This document shows positions 1-11,845 of a stretch of 64,000 nucleotides of DNA, one piece after another. The notes beneath the pieces are model-generated. The model was not told the origin of the DNA, made no database searches, and worked only from the letters and a program-made list of their open reading frames with translations. The stretch covers positions 15,744,596-15,808,595 of the forward strand of contig CAKAKS010000013.1 in the NCBI GenBank assembly GCA_916700875.1, written 5' to 3'. Made by a program: the position numbers and the translations under genes. Every line of letters begins with the position of its first letter. Position 1 is the stretch's first letter. Source of the stretch: Sebastes aleutianus (lineage: Eukaryota > Chordata > Actinopteri > Perciformes > Sebastidae).

Positions 1-2814
1 TCTGCTCTGTCTGCTGTCTCTCTGTAGACAGACACAGTTAGCTCTTCGGCTAACAGCTAACTGTTAACACGTGTAAGTTATTGAGTTGAGTTGTGACTGA
101 CTTTAGTTCCCTCTAGTGAGCAGTGATCCAGTGTTCAGTGTCCGGGGAGTTTATTGTGAAGGAACAGACTGTGAGCCTCTGTGTTATTAATTTATTATCT
201 TCATAAACCCTCGGCTCCACCAGCTGAAGCTGAAGCTGCAGTAGGCTGTGTAGTCTCACTGTTTAGGTCAGTTTGTCACATCTCTTGTAAACTCATCAGC
301 TGAAACCAAACAGCTCCTCTTCACTCTATCTGCCCTAATGTTAGCTGGAGTAGAGCGAGGAGGACAGAGGACAGAGGACAGAGGACAGGATAGGACAGGA
401 TAGGACAGAGGACAGGATAGGACAGAGGGAGGAGGACAGGATAGGACAGAGGGAGGAGGACTGAGGACAGAGGGAGGAGGACAGAGGGAGGAGGACAGGA
501 TAGGACAGAGGACAGGATAGGACAGAGGGAGGAGGACAGAGGACATGATAGGACAGAGGACAGGATAGGACAGAGGATAGAGGACAGGATAGAGGAAAGA
601 GGACAGGATAGGACAGAGGACAGGATAGGACAGGATAGAGGAAAGAGGACAGGATATGACAGGACAGGATAGGACAGAGGATAGAGGACAGGATAGAGGA
701 AAGAGGACATAGGACAGGGACAGGATAGGACAGGATAGAGGAAAGAGGACAGGATAGGATAGAGGACAGGATAGGACAGAGGAAAGGATAGGACAGAGGA
801 CAGGATAGGACAGAGGACAGGATAGAACAGAGGACAGGATAGGACAGGATAGGACAGAGGATAGAGGACAGGATAGGACAGAGGAAAGGATATGACAGAG
901 GACAGGATAGGACAGAGGACAGGATAGAACAGAGGACAGGATAGGACAGAGGATAGAGGACAGGATAGAGGAAAGACGACAGGACAGGATAGGACAGAGG
1001 ACAGGATAGAGGACAGGATAGGACAGAGGACAGGATATGACAGAGGACAGGATAGGACAGAGGACAGGATAGGACAGAGGATAGAGGACAGGATAGAGGA
1101 AAGACGACAGGATAGGACAGGATAGGACAGAGGACAGGATAGAGGAAAGAGGACAGGATATGACAGAGGACAGGATAGGACAGAGGACAGGATAGGACAG
1201 AGGATAGAGGACAGGATATGACAGAGGACAGGATAGAGGAAAGAGGACAGGATAGGATAGAGGACAGGATAGGACAGAGGAAAGGATAGGACAGAGGATA
1301 GGACAGGAAAGGACAGAGGACAGGATAGAACAGGACAGAGGAAAGAGGACAGGATATGACAGAGGACAGGATAGGACAGAGGGAGGAGGACAGGATAGGA
1401 CAGAGGATAGAGGACAGGATAGATGAAAGAGGACATAGGACAGGATAGGACAGAGGACAGGATAGGACAGGATATAACTGAGGATAGAGGACAGGATAGG
1501 ACAGAGTGAGGAGGACAGGATAGGACAGGATAGGACAGAGGGAGGAGGACAGGATAGGACAGTAGGACGGAGGGAGCAGGACAAAGGACAGGAGGACAGA
1601 GGGAGGAGGACAGAGGGAGGAGGACAGGAGGACAGAGGGAGGAGGACGGAGGGAGGAGGACAGAAGCCAGGAGGACGGTGGGAGGAGGACAGAGGGAGGA
1701 GGACAGGATAGGACAGAGGACAGGATAGGACAGAGGAAAGGAGAGGACAGGATATGACAGAGGACAGGATAGGACAGAGGATAGAGGACAGGATAGGACA
1801 GAGGATAGAGGACAGGATAGGACAGAGGACAGGATAGGACACAGGACAGTATAGGACAGAGGATAGAAGACAGGATAGGACAGAGGACAGGATATGACAG
1901 AAGACAGGATAGGACAGAGGACAGGATAGGACAGAGGGGAGGAGGACAGGATAGGACATAGGACAGGATAGAGGAAAGAGGACAGGATAGGACAGAGGAT
2001 AGAGGACAGGATAGGACAGAGGAAAGGATAGGACAGGACAGGATAGAACAGAGGACAGGATAGGACAGAGTGAGGAGGACAGGATAGGACAGAGGACAGG
2101 ATCGGACAGGATAGGACAGAGGGAGGAGGACAGGGGATAGGACAGAGGACAGGAGGACGGAGGGAGCAGGACAGAGGACAGGAGGACAGAGGGAAGAGGA
2201 CAGAAGCCAGGAGGACGGTGGGAGGAGGACAGGATAGGACAGAGGGAGTAGGACAGGAGGACAGAGGGAGGAGGACACAGGACAGAGGGAGGAGGACAGA
2301 GGACAGGATAGGACAGAGGGAGGAGGACATGATATGACAGAGGGAGGAGGACAGAGGGAGGAGGACAGAGGACAGAGGGAGGAGGACAGGATATGACAGA
2401 GGGAGGAGGACAGGAGGACAGAGGACAGAGGGAGGAGGACAGGATAGGACAGAGGACAGGATAGGACAGAGGGAGGAGGACAGGATAGGACAGAGGATAG
2501 AGGACAGGATAGGACAGAGGACAGGATAGGACAGAGGATAGAGGACAGGATAGGACAGAGGACAGGATAGGACAGAGGACAGGATATGACAGAGGACAGG
2601 ATATGACAGAGGACAGGATAGGACAGAGGACAGGATAGGACAGAGGACAGGATAGGACAGAGGACAGGATATGACAGAGGATAGAGGACAGGATATGACA
2701 GAGGACAGGATATGACAGAGGACAGAGGATAGGACAGAGGACAGGATAGGACAGAGGACAGGATATGACAGAGGACTGGATAGGACAGAGGACAGAATAT
2801 GACAGAGGAAAGGA
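1..2814 (+). mobile_element. Right-truncated non-autonomous hAT-like element carrying a minisatellite
   Basis: The first 356 bases match the interior of the hAT-like elements at 37282-41946 and 49700-52937; the left end lies before the window. The element then runs into a minisatellite. The right terminal inverted repeat seen at 41930-41946 is missing: the minisatellite joins directly to the 5' leader module of copy A at about 2814. No transposase is visible. Confidence 0.7.
357..2814. repeat. Purine-rich minisatellite (GGACAGAGGACAGGATA-like, 17-bp family)
   Basis: About 2.45 kb of variant units built from GGACAGAGG, GGACAGGATA and GGGAGGA blocks. The + strand is almost pure purine apart from the C of each GGACAG and occasional T. 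All three minus-strand frames stay open for hundreds of codons because the unit has no stop in any frame. The predicted peptide is only S, L, P, V, C, I and Y, so it is not a gene. The same array recurs at 50482-52937 with unit-scale indels, and relatives occur at 38666-39343 and 39972-41346. Confidence 0.93.
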
Positions 2815-3306
2815 TCCTGGTTGCAGCCCTAAATGAGGAAGTTCAAAGTGTAACCCGTGTGTGAGGGCAAAGTGTGGCACTTTTTGGGCATTATCAAATC
2901 ATCTAGAATTCAGGACCAGTGTTCACTCGACTGTATTTGTGTCCAAATTAGATATACTACTCAACCAAATCAAATCATATATAGGAGAGTTGTGTAAATT
3001 ATTTTTGCATACCTGTACATGTCAGTACTTGGCTGAGGGGTTTGTGAATCACAGCCTTGGTGATGAATGTCACCTCTAGTTGTACAGTAATGTATGTAGC
3101 CATGTAGATGGTTTCTGATTTAGTTGCCGTCAAGATAGAATTATCTACCATCTGTACCCATACCCAAAAGCACTGAAAAATTACCCTTGAAAATGAAATA
3201 AACTTAATGAATCTTAAATTGTCATTATAGCTTTTGGCAGCTTGTCTAATGTTTAAAATGACAACAAATGTTATAACATAACATCATAATTTTGTCTTTT
3301 TCACAG
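2815..3306 (+). repeat. 5' leader module of copy A (probable 5'-UTR intron)
   Basis: Starts near a CCCTAAATGAGGAAGTTC block and ends at a polypyrimidine tract plus CAG splice acceptor (3304-3306). The same sequence precedes every copy of the array. A 72-codon GTG-started frame inside it is kept only because the copies are nearly identical. I read it as an intron in the 5' UTR. The expected donor exon would lie upstream of the minisatellite, outside the window. Confidence 0.6.
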
Positions 3307-3324
3307 GTACTCTGAAGCAAAGAC

Positions 3325-6300
3325 ATGATTACCTCCACACAGTTTCAATTCCCCCCAACAAAAACGCATTCTATAATACAGTGTATAATTGACAATAACA
3401 CCAAGAAGCTGAAAAAATTACTAAAGGACAAAAACATCAATGAAGTTTACCCAAGCAGAGTGTTGAAAGACTATATAACTCCACTGATTGCTGCTGTTGT
3501 AAATCAAAAAAGGGATATTTTTACTTTCCTACTACAAGAGGGTGCAGACCCAAACAAGACTTCCCTAACTGGCTTTACACCTTTACATTATGTCTCACTA
3601 TCAGAAGCCCCACGTCTTTTTGTGGAGAAACTGCTTGAAGCAGAAGTTGATCCAAATGGAGTGGTTCCCATTCAGCGATTCACACCACTGCAAACTGCCG
3701 CCATCAATGACAGAGATGATGTCATGAAAGTGCTCATTTCTGCTGGGGCAGAGGTAACATTGTTACCTCACACTGATCCTGAACAGATTATTCACAATGA
3801 AAAAATATCTCGGATGATTCATAACCTTGCATTGAAAGGAGATGAATTATGCTCCAAGATCAGATATTTTTTGGATTTGGAAATTGCTGTGCGAGGGGGT
3901 TCACCTGAAGAAGTGTTCAAAACCTTTGACAGTCACATGCTGCTGGAGCATCCTCTGACCCATCTGACCATGATCGAAATGCTCTTTACTGTTATTGGGC
4001 GAAATAAAGGGAAATATAGCCAGGCAAGTATCAAATGGCTGAAGGACACTGAAAATGTGAACACGTACATTGCAGGTGCAGTCAGTCGCTTTCCAAACAT
4101 CCCTGAGCGAGATGTAACGAGGGCAGTTGATAGTTTACATGCAGTTTTCTGCACAATGGAAGACATACCAAATGAGCAAGCTTTGGCTATAATCCCCCAA
4201 CTACTGATCCAGCTTTGCTCAAAAGAGAGACCTGATATATGGCTATGTGTTCTGAAAACACTATATGTGATCACACAGAAAACAAAAGGCACAAATGGCT
4301 GGGATCCCAACTTTATTGAGAAGTTATGCAAGACAGTTGGTCCTTTTGTAAAGGATGAACACTCCTCTGACATTAGAGTCTACACGTATGGCATATTTGC
4401 AAACTTGCTTTCAGTTGAACATGCAGCCAACATCTTTACATCTGTGGGGATAACTTCAGTGCCTGACAACATACTGACATCTGCAGATATGAAAGAGAAT
4501 GACAAGCTGAAAGAAGTCCTCAGACGACTGAAAAGTAATTTCAGCAAACCAAACTCAGAATGTGAGGATGTTGCAGCCTTACCTGGATCCAAGAAAAAGA
4601 AGGAGAAGTCAGAAAAGCAAGAAGACCCAAATGATGAAGTGTGCACTGATCTAACAGCAGCTCCTGTTGTGGAGTCAACTTCAAATGTGAAGCCATTCCA
4701 CCTCGACACCACTACGTCATCAGTAACACACAAATGGCTACAAATCAGCAAGAGGTGGAGAGAAAAATTAGAGAAGCTTCTGAGCACTGATGAAAGTAAA
4801 GTAACCAGAATTGGCAGCATGATTTATGTGAATGATGCAGACTTCCGCATAGCGAAGGGAAGTGATGGTACTGAAGTCTTCTTGGGGCTGAGAGATGATG
4901 GCACTGAAGTTGCTATTAAGAAAATGACTAAATGCAACTATCAGGTGCTGAAGAATGAGGAAGGATTTCTACGACTTCCAGAGCTTGATCATCCATCTAT
5001 TGTACGATATGTTGATGCTGCGGAGGATGAGAACTTTGGATATCTTGGTCTTCAGCTTTGTGAATACACCTTGGAAGAATACATCAGTAATAATGATGGT
5101 GGTCTCCAGAAAATGAAACTTGTCTATCAGGTTCTCAAGAGTTTAAAGGTGCTTCATTGTCAAAGTCCTCCAATTCTCCACCGGGATCTCAAACCACAGA
5201 ATGTTTTGATCGGTAAGACAAGTTAAAAATATACTGAAATGAAGGAATTCATTATCTGAAATTAAGAGAAAAAACAATATTTGAATTTATAATTATCATG
5301 CATAATTTTCAGAGTTTGTCTACCTGATTTGTCCTGCAGATGTTAACGGGAGGGCAAGATTAGCTGATTTTGGCATAAGCAGACGGTTAACCAAAGGCCA
5401 AACAACTTATCGCACAGGCAGTGCAGGAACAAAATGCTGGATGGCCAAGGAGACTTTAGCAGAAGAAGGTGACATACCATACAAGTCAAACACTGACATA
5501 CAGGTGAGTTTTTCTGCTTAACAAACTTGATTGATGACTTGGTGAAAAATACTTCCTTAATTGCTAAAATGTTCTGTTCATTCTGAAGGTGGCAGGGATG
5601 CTGATTTATTATATCCTTTCTGGAGGACACCATCCTTTTGGCGACAAATCCTATAAATGTGAGAACAACATTCATGAAGGGAAGTACAGTTTGGACCATG
5701 TTCAAGATGTGGTGGCAAAGGATCTCATTGAGTGGATGATCAATGAAGAACCAAAGAACAGACCTAAAGTGGAGGAATGCTTGAGTCATCCCTTCTTCTG
5801 GACCTCTGAAAGGTAAGAAATGCTTGATAGATTGATAGATTGATGAATTAAAATTTAAAGTCGTTGTTACCTGATTTTTTTTTTTTTTTCTATGGGATGG
5901 CCTTGTCAGTCGTTTAGTGGGTCTACAACTTCAGTCCAAAGTGAAATATCTCAACATTTTCTGAATGGAATGGCACAACATTTGAAAGGCTACGAACATT
6001 CATGGTTCCCAGTCAATGAATAGCCACAAGCTGGCTTGAGCCTGTTATTATATTATATCATATCATCCTGGCTGCATTCTACTGCCTCAAAGATCTCCAA
6101 AACTCCTATGTCTTTTGCATATCTTTGTGGTCTCCCTGCGATGAAGTGTACAAATTGTATGCAAACTTTCAGTCTCATCTCAAAGGCATTTATGGGGTTT
6201 CACTCAGTTGTACACATAAGAAGTAATGGAAGTGAAGTAGTGGTGTGAAGAATGACACAAGACTGAGAGTGTAACAGACATGTCTACGAGGCACAGCCAC

Positions 6301-7688
6301 GCTTTGGGCTGAATGCTAACGTTAGCAGGCTTACATGCTCAAAAAGACAATTCTAACATACTAATGTTAAGCAAGAATAACCATGTTTACTATCCTAGTT
6401 TAACATGTTAGCATGCTAACATTTGCTGTTGTGTTTCTGAGTATTTTTTCTGCAGTATATAATATAACAATATCTTTGGTAGCCTACCCTTTGTTAAGAC
6501 GTTGCACCTTTCCTAGTCGACATCAATAAACATGAGGAACATTTTCTGGATGTCTGTTGTGTTTCTGAGTATCATTCATGCCCGCTGCTTTGGTATGGGA
6601 AAAAATCCAAAGCATACCAGGCCTGTCTTGCCTACTTAGGCTGCATTCACACCAGATCAGGAGTTGCGACGATTGGCCGCAGGGTTGTGCAGAGGTCTTG
6701 GCAAGTCACTAAAATGGCCCATTAACTGCGACGATTAACATCTTTTGTTTCCTTATAACTGGATTGTACACTTCTGGATCGGCGGTTATGTACTGCGTTT
6801 TTTTCGGCCCCCTTACGGCGGCCACAGCCCAGATGCACTACCCTGATTCAAAATGAATGGAAAAACTTGCGTTTTTTGTCGCACCATTTGATCTGGTGTG
6901 AATGCAGCCTTAGGGTTGCTATGATTGGACAACTGCTGTTTGGAGGAGGGGTTTAGCGAATGATCCGTTTCCATCACTAACATTTTCAATCAGTATCATA
7001 TGATACTTTTTCAAGGTTCTGTTTTGTTGCAATTCATGTATCCTAAAAATAAACTTTTTCAGGAGAGTTGAATACTTGAGAAGGATTGGCAACAGGGAGG
7101 AGGTGGCAAACTGTCGAAAGGCTGACCAGGAACTGGTTTCTTCATTGGAAGAATGTGCCAGGGATGGATCCTTCAAACAGTGGAGAAATGAGGTGACTGC
7201 AACATAACAGCTGTAACTTTTGCATTCCAGTTCTTATAATTGTAATTTATGAGTAATTATTTTTGGTGTTGCAGTTTCCACCAGAGTTGGTCCAGAAGAT
7301 GGATGCCAAGAAGAAAGCCTACCCAGACAACACACTGGGATTAATGCGCTTCATACGAAACCTCCATGAGCACTAGTGAGTGAAAGGGATGCAAGGCCTT
7401 AAAATGTACATAAATGGAAATCTATAATACAATAATTATACAAATTCATTGATTTGTTTTGTTTACAGTGCCAAGGATGCAGCCCAAGTTGATGTGATGA
7501 TGATATTTCCTGACCTCTTCGGATGTGTTTACAAGTTTGCCAAGACCCGACACTGGAACTCAGAGACCCCTTTGAAGGAAATGTTTCGAACAGAAGACAT
7601 CAGCACCAGCTTTACAATGCTGTCCATCAGCCCTGATGAGCGTCTGGGTGTCCCAGTTCAAGAGTCTCAACCCAGTGACTTGAAGTGA
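3325..7688 (+). CDS. Copy A: ankyrin-kinase-KEN endoribonuclease (RNase L/IRE1-like), intact
   Basis: Six exons, all GT-AG: 3325-5212, 5340-5503, 5589-5812, 7063-7192, 7275-7375, 7469-7688; phases agree and give 908 aa. Ankyrin repeats lie at about residues 50-79, 84-113 and 119-147; a helical middle at 155-415; a Lys-rich linker at 423-433; kinase at about 505-755 with VAIK Lys532, HRD Asp621 and DFG Asp639; then HPFFW and a KEN domain with Trp799, Arg830, Asn831 and His835 in the RNase L spacing. No signal peptide or membrane segment is seen. The ATG lies 18 bases after a splice acceptor (3306). By family, such proteins dimerise through the kinase and cleave RNA. The ligand is unknown, and only three ankyrin repeats are present against nine in RNase L. 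The KEN lacks the Asp that precedes the RN motif in RNase L and IRE1. An Ire1-like name is possible but less apt, since there is no lumenal or membrane part. Confidence 0.9.
5813..7062 (+). other. Intron 3 of copy A: dispersed-repeat rich
   Basis: A 1.25 kb intron between the last kinase exon and the KEN linker exon. It holds a diverged dispersed repeat around 5890-6250 (the 'catggttcccag' type found in many fish introns), a stretch of GCTAAC/TTAGCA palindromes at 6310-6425, and the MITE. No coding exon is seen. Confidence 0.6.
6639..6909. mobile_element. PIF/Harbinger-like MITE in intron 3 of copy A
   Basis: Terminal inverted repeats GGCTGCATTCACACCAGATC and its complement are flanked on both sides by TTA (6636-6638, 6910-6912), the three-base target duplication typical of Harbinger elements. 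It is 271 bp long with no coding capacity. Copies at the same intron position occur in D, E and A', but not in B or C. Confidence 0.82.
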
Positions 7689-8722
7689 AGTCGACTTCAA
7701 AAAGGATCAGGGACTTCAAAATGACTTTCGAGTCTTATAAGCAGTCAGAGGAAAAAACAAACGCAAACAATTCTGATGTGATAGTTTTTAATAGTTATCA
7801 TGTCCAGCCAAGGTTTCATAGCAAGGCTTTAGCAGCACTAGGTAACAAGACTGCACAAAAAGGAAGTCCAATATGTCTTGACATCATCAGACTTATAAAA
7901 AGAAAAGCACAGGTGTTGATAATAACATTAACAATGGCTCTGTATCCAAGTAAGCCATGACAGTGTGACAGTGAGCCAGCATGAACAATACACAGACCCT
8001 GAAACTGAAGCAACTAAATGGAATTCAGCCATCATTCATTTTATTATTTACACTTGTGTTTTTCCTGTTGCGACAACACGTCTTCTGTGAAATACACCTG
8101 TAAGGTTTTGCATGTGTATTTTACATAGTAATTATTTTCCAAAGGCTGAGAGTAACAATAAGTACATTTTCAGATACCATACTGTAGTACAGTTTTAAGG
8201 GACTTTAACTTCACTTTAGTATTTTTTATTTTGTGAGGTCTTATACTTTTACTTGACCATTATCCTTATAACCATTCTACTCTTGCTACATTTATCTGAT
8301 ATTTGCAGTTGCTAGTTATATTACAAATTAATTACACACACATTTTCACAGATTGATGCATCAATATTACCTGAAAAGACCCTGGAATTGTCAATACGTT
8401 GGAATGACTACTTATATGTTTGATTTGCTTAAAACTTACTGCTGATAGAGATTAATTGCTGAAATAATTTTTTATCATAGTACAATTTTCTTGTATTTTT
8501 CCATGACATTGCTACATTATGTGTGGGAAAAGAAAGTAAGGGAATATATAAAATGAACTCTAAAATGCCATCCTACGTTGATTTCTTTCACGGATAACTG
8601 CTGGGACAAATCAAGTAGAGTTTTGAATTATTTTAGTTTCTTGAGCTGTTCTTGACTGTCCAACTGGCCTTGTCCCATTTATACCTGTTGTCATAGCATC
8701 TCAGAAATTCTACCATTTCATA

Positions 8723-8728
8723 AATAAA
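8723..8728 (+). terminator. Poly(A) signal AATAAA of copy A
   Basis: AATAAA in the context AATAAAGAGGTTGG, about 1.04 kb after the stop. The same hexamer and context follow B, C, D, E and A', which supports real use as the shared 3' end. Confidence 0.65.
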
Positions 8729-8949
8729 GAGGTTGGACATTCATTCTGTTCTTTGAAAATACTGACTGTTGAATTGCAAGCTACAAAATGTACATAAAAC
8801 ATGCACTGCAATGCCACTACCTGTTTATCACACACAAATCTGAACGTGCCTTTGCCTTTTAAAAAAACACGTTACTGCAGCTTGCAAGAGCATGACATGA
8901 GGGTGTTTGCCAGATAGAGAAACCTAACACACTCTGAAGTCTAAAAATG

Positions 8950-9108
8950 TTGGGGTGCACCAGTAGTTCGGCGGGTAGAGCTCGTACCATTAAAGCTGAG
9001 TCCTTACCGCAGCGGCCCAGGTTTGGGTCCAGCCTGGGGCCCTTTGCTGCATGTCGTCCCCTCTCTCCACTGCCTTTTTAATGAAGCAGGAATGCCAAAA
9101 AAAAGTCT
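8950..9108 (+). mobile_element. tRNA-derived SINE
   Basis: It has a degenerate tRNA-like head with A-box-like (TAGTTCGGCGGGTAGAGC) and B-box-like (GGTTTGGGTCC) motifs. The body contains GGGGCCCTTTGCTGCATGTC, and the tail is A-rich. This is the layout of a common percomorph tRNA-derived SINE. It lies just past the poly(A) site of copy A and recurs at 59053-59212. Confidence 0.75.
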
Positions 9109-9109
9109 A

Positions 9110-9980
9110 AATGTGCTTCTACTCATTAAGTGAATGGTATTGCAAATTAAAAAAAACAAAACTATATTGTAACTTTGTTTTAATCACATTGAATGTTACT
9201 CTCAAACATAAATGTCTTGTAAGATGTTTTGATCATGTTTATTTTAAGGTTATGGCACAACATTAGTTGAACATCAAATCTCTCCTCTCAAGATGAATTA
9301 CTGTCTTAACTTTCTTGACTTCATTACTTCCAGAAAAGTCTTTGGAATCTTAAGTCTTTATCTTTGCAGCTATTAGTAATTTGAATGTTATATTAAAATG
9401 TATCAGGCTTTTTACCCTTCCCTCTTTTGCAGAATAAAACATATACATAATACTCATAACATTGTGTAGACAGAGCAGTGTATTAACTAATCTCTTAAAA
9501 GATCTCCGTGTACATTTGCCGCACCCTTTTATGGTACTAACAATAGAAAAACTGTTGGCAGAAGCATTTGTTCCAACTCAAACCTGCACTGCAGCTTCTT
9601 CTTCATTTCTGGGAAATGATGTCCTGATTATAATTGACATCAATTAATCTACTCATAGACAGGAAAAGTTCTGTTTATGTGGCTTAACTTGTTACCCTGA
9701 GAAACAACCATGTGTCTTGTCAGATCAGGCACTGAAATATCCCACTATACTATCTTTAAAATGCAAAATATAAGCAAGATTTAGGTAATATATGTTGAAA
9801 CATCTTCTGTTTGTTCAAGAGAACAAAAAACGTATTTTTTTGTACCGATATGTTGATACACAGTGGGGTCATATGACAGAATAAAATGATTATTTACATG
9901 CCAATGTGCTTATTCATCCTAGTCAGTACATCAATGATCAGTCCAACCTGTTCTGCAACAAAGCAGTGCACATTTCATCG
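9110..9980. other. Intergenic AT-rich sequence, no gene seen
   Basis: No supported ORF, RNA or element. Short open frames here have no recognisable similarity. The stretch is repeated almost unchanged at about 59214-60084. Confidence 0.6.
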
Positions 9981-9999
9981 GTGAAACTGTGAACAAAAG

Positions 10000-10104
10000 A
10001 GTGACACAGACTTAGTCAGTGAGAGAGATTGACAGAGACGAAGAGAAGGCGAAAGCACAGCAGCTTGAATTTTGTAGTTAAAGCGGACACCAGACTTCAA
10101 TACT
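10000..10104 (+). promoter_or_regulatory. Candidate non-coding first exon upstream of copy B
   Basis: A purine-rich GAGAGAGATTGACAGAGACG stretch ends at a good donor, TACT|GTAAGT (10105). It resembles the exon-like GAGAGAGAGGCAG stretch at 19055, 37175 and 49595, which follows a TATA box. No clear TATA box is visible here. The exon assignment is inference. Confidence 0.35.
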
Positions 10105-10544
10105 GTAAGTTTAGTTTCAAACATTTCTTTTTCATCTATGTTAAAAACAATTTTCTCTAAAATAATGTGCATGTTTTCAATGTAGAACTACTGTTATTCA
10201 TAATTATTTCTTCAGTATCAGTGAAGATGGATATTTGATATCATCATTAATACTTTCTGAACTTACAAACACAAGATTTCATCATTGTACCCCCTTGTAA
10301 AACCACAGATTTCCTGCATAAATGTTGAATTAAGATTGCCAGCCTGAATGAGGAAGTTCTAAATCTTACTTGTTGGTAAGGGCAAGGAATGGCACTCATA
10401 CCTTTGCACGAGTCCAGTTATGGTTGTCATTATAATACAGAGCAAAAAGAAAAACAAAGTGCTACAACAACATATTTGCAAGTCATCTTAAACATTATAT
10501 CATTAGCAATTGAAACATTCATATTTAGGATAAAATGTATATAG

Positions 10545-11034
10545 TCAGAGAGATTGTCCTGTTGAGTTTTGATAGGTGTAGTTCACCCCTTGTTGACATT
10601 GTAAGTTGATTTCTGTACAATCCTCTAATATTTACCTGAAAATTGTATAATATTGTAAAATGATAAGTGTGCTTAATTAACAGAAGGACATTCATGTAGC
10701 ACTACTCTAATTCATAATCCATTCTTGTGGTTATATGATGTCATCATAATGAACATTTACTTACAAACACAATATTTCATCCTTGTACCTGTTACGACCA
10801 AAAATTATTTTATATTTCACAGCTGTTCACATTCAAAGTTTAATTTTGGTTGCCGGCCTAAATGAGGAAGTTCAAAGTGTAACCCGTGTGTGAGGGCAAA
10901 GTGTGGCACTTTTTGTGCATTATCAAATCATCTAGAATTCAGGACCAGTGTTCACTCGACTGTATTTGTGTCCAAATTAGATAAACTACTCAACCAAATC
11001 AAATCAAATATAGGAGAGTTGTGTAAATTATTTT
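10545..11034 (+). repeat. Leader module, first of two upstream of copy B
   Basis: Runs from ATATAGTCAGAGAG through a TTGACATT|GTAAGT donor-like site (10601) to GAGAGTTGTGTAAATTATTTT. It is about 95 percent alike by eye to 11846-12340. It ends abruptly where a Tc1 remnant begins, so the module was duplicated or split around the transposon. Confidence 0.65.
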
Positions 11035-11843
11035 GCTTTGTGGCTTGTCAATATGAATTTGGGAAATTACAGTCTCGTTTTTTTATGATTTGGTGTCCTC
11101 CTTGGTCGTCTTCCATTAAGTCCACTTTGGCTCAAACAGGTATGGATGGTGCGATCTGACACTGATGTACCTTGACCTTGGAGTTCACCTCTAATCTCTT
11201 TGGAAGTTGTTCTGGGCTCTTTGGTTACCATTCGTATTATCCGTCTCTTCAATTTGTCATCAATTTTCCTCTTGCGGCCACGTCCAGGGAGGTTGGCTAC
11301 AGTCCCGTGGACTTTAAACTTCTGAATAATATGTGCAACTGTAGTCAGAGGAACATCAGGCTGCTTGGAGATGGTCTTATAGCCTTTACCTTTAACATAC
11401 TTGTCTATCATTTTCTTTCTAATCTCCTGAGACAACTCTCTCCTTAGCTTTCTGTGGTCCATGTTCAGTGTGGTACACACCATGATACCAAACAGCACAG
11501 TGACTACTTTTCACCCTTTAAATAGGTAGACTGACTGATTACAAGTTTGAAGATACCTGAGATTCTAGTTACAGGACACAACTTAGTTTAACATGTCCCT
11601 ATGGTCAAATTATTTTCAATCTTTTCTAGGGGTACCATCATTTTTGTCCAGGCCAGTTTCATTAGTTTGTTTTTTAAAATGATTCTGTTGAACCACAATT
11701 CAAAAGCAATGTCTGATTTTCATTAGTTAATTTTCAGTGAATTTTTATTTATTATTACTTTGGTCAGTTTCAAGTTATTTCAGAGACTATTGTGGGTTTT
11801 TCTTTCTTTAACAGAAGGGTACCAACAATTTTGTCCACGTCTG
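11035..11843 (-). mobile_element. Tc1-like transposon remnant with N-terminal transposase
   Basis: The minus strand keeps a complete terminal repeat (outer end CAGACGTGGACAAAATTGTT, next to TA at 11844) and a 143-codon frame, 11498-11067. That frame holds the paired helix-turn-helix DNA-binding half of a Tc1 transposase, including the GRGRKRKIDD linker. It stops before the DDE catalytic half; the rest of the element and the other terminal repeat are gone. It is closely related to the fuller copy at 33069-34690 and cannot move by itself. Confidence 0.85.
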
Positions 11844-11845
11844 TA

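Noticed and set aside
357..2814. CRISPR-like repeat array
   Set aside because: Units are contiguous and variable with no unique spacers, and the genome is eukaryotic.
268..2880. Minus-strand open frames of 645-870 codons across the minisatellite (also at 50395-53003 and 39931-41390)
   Set aside because: All three frames are open at once because the repeat unit has no stop. The peptides are a monotonous S/L/P/V/C/I/Y repeat with no splice or start context.
2861..3079. 72-codon frame (RAKCGTF... start at GTG) repeated before every gene copy
   Set aside because: It lacks an ATG and lies in a duplicated leader between donor-like and acceptor sites. It is conserved only because the whole segment is duplicated, and one copy is cut by the Tc1 remnant.
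3933..4820. Antisense frames of about 146 codons inside exon 1 (also in B, C, E, A')
   Set aside because: Shadows of the real ankyrin-kinase coding exon on the other strand.
3325..7688. Naming the array genes IRE1 (ern1/ern2) or rnasel
   Set aside because: There is no signal peptide, lumenal domain or membrane helix for IRE1. There are too few ankyrin repeats, plus an extra helical region, for RNase L. A family-level name is safer.
8950..9108. Possible tRNA gene
   Set aside because: The A and B boxes are degenerate and there is no cloverleaf. The tail matches a SINE body.
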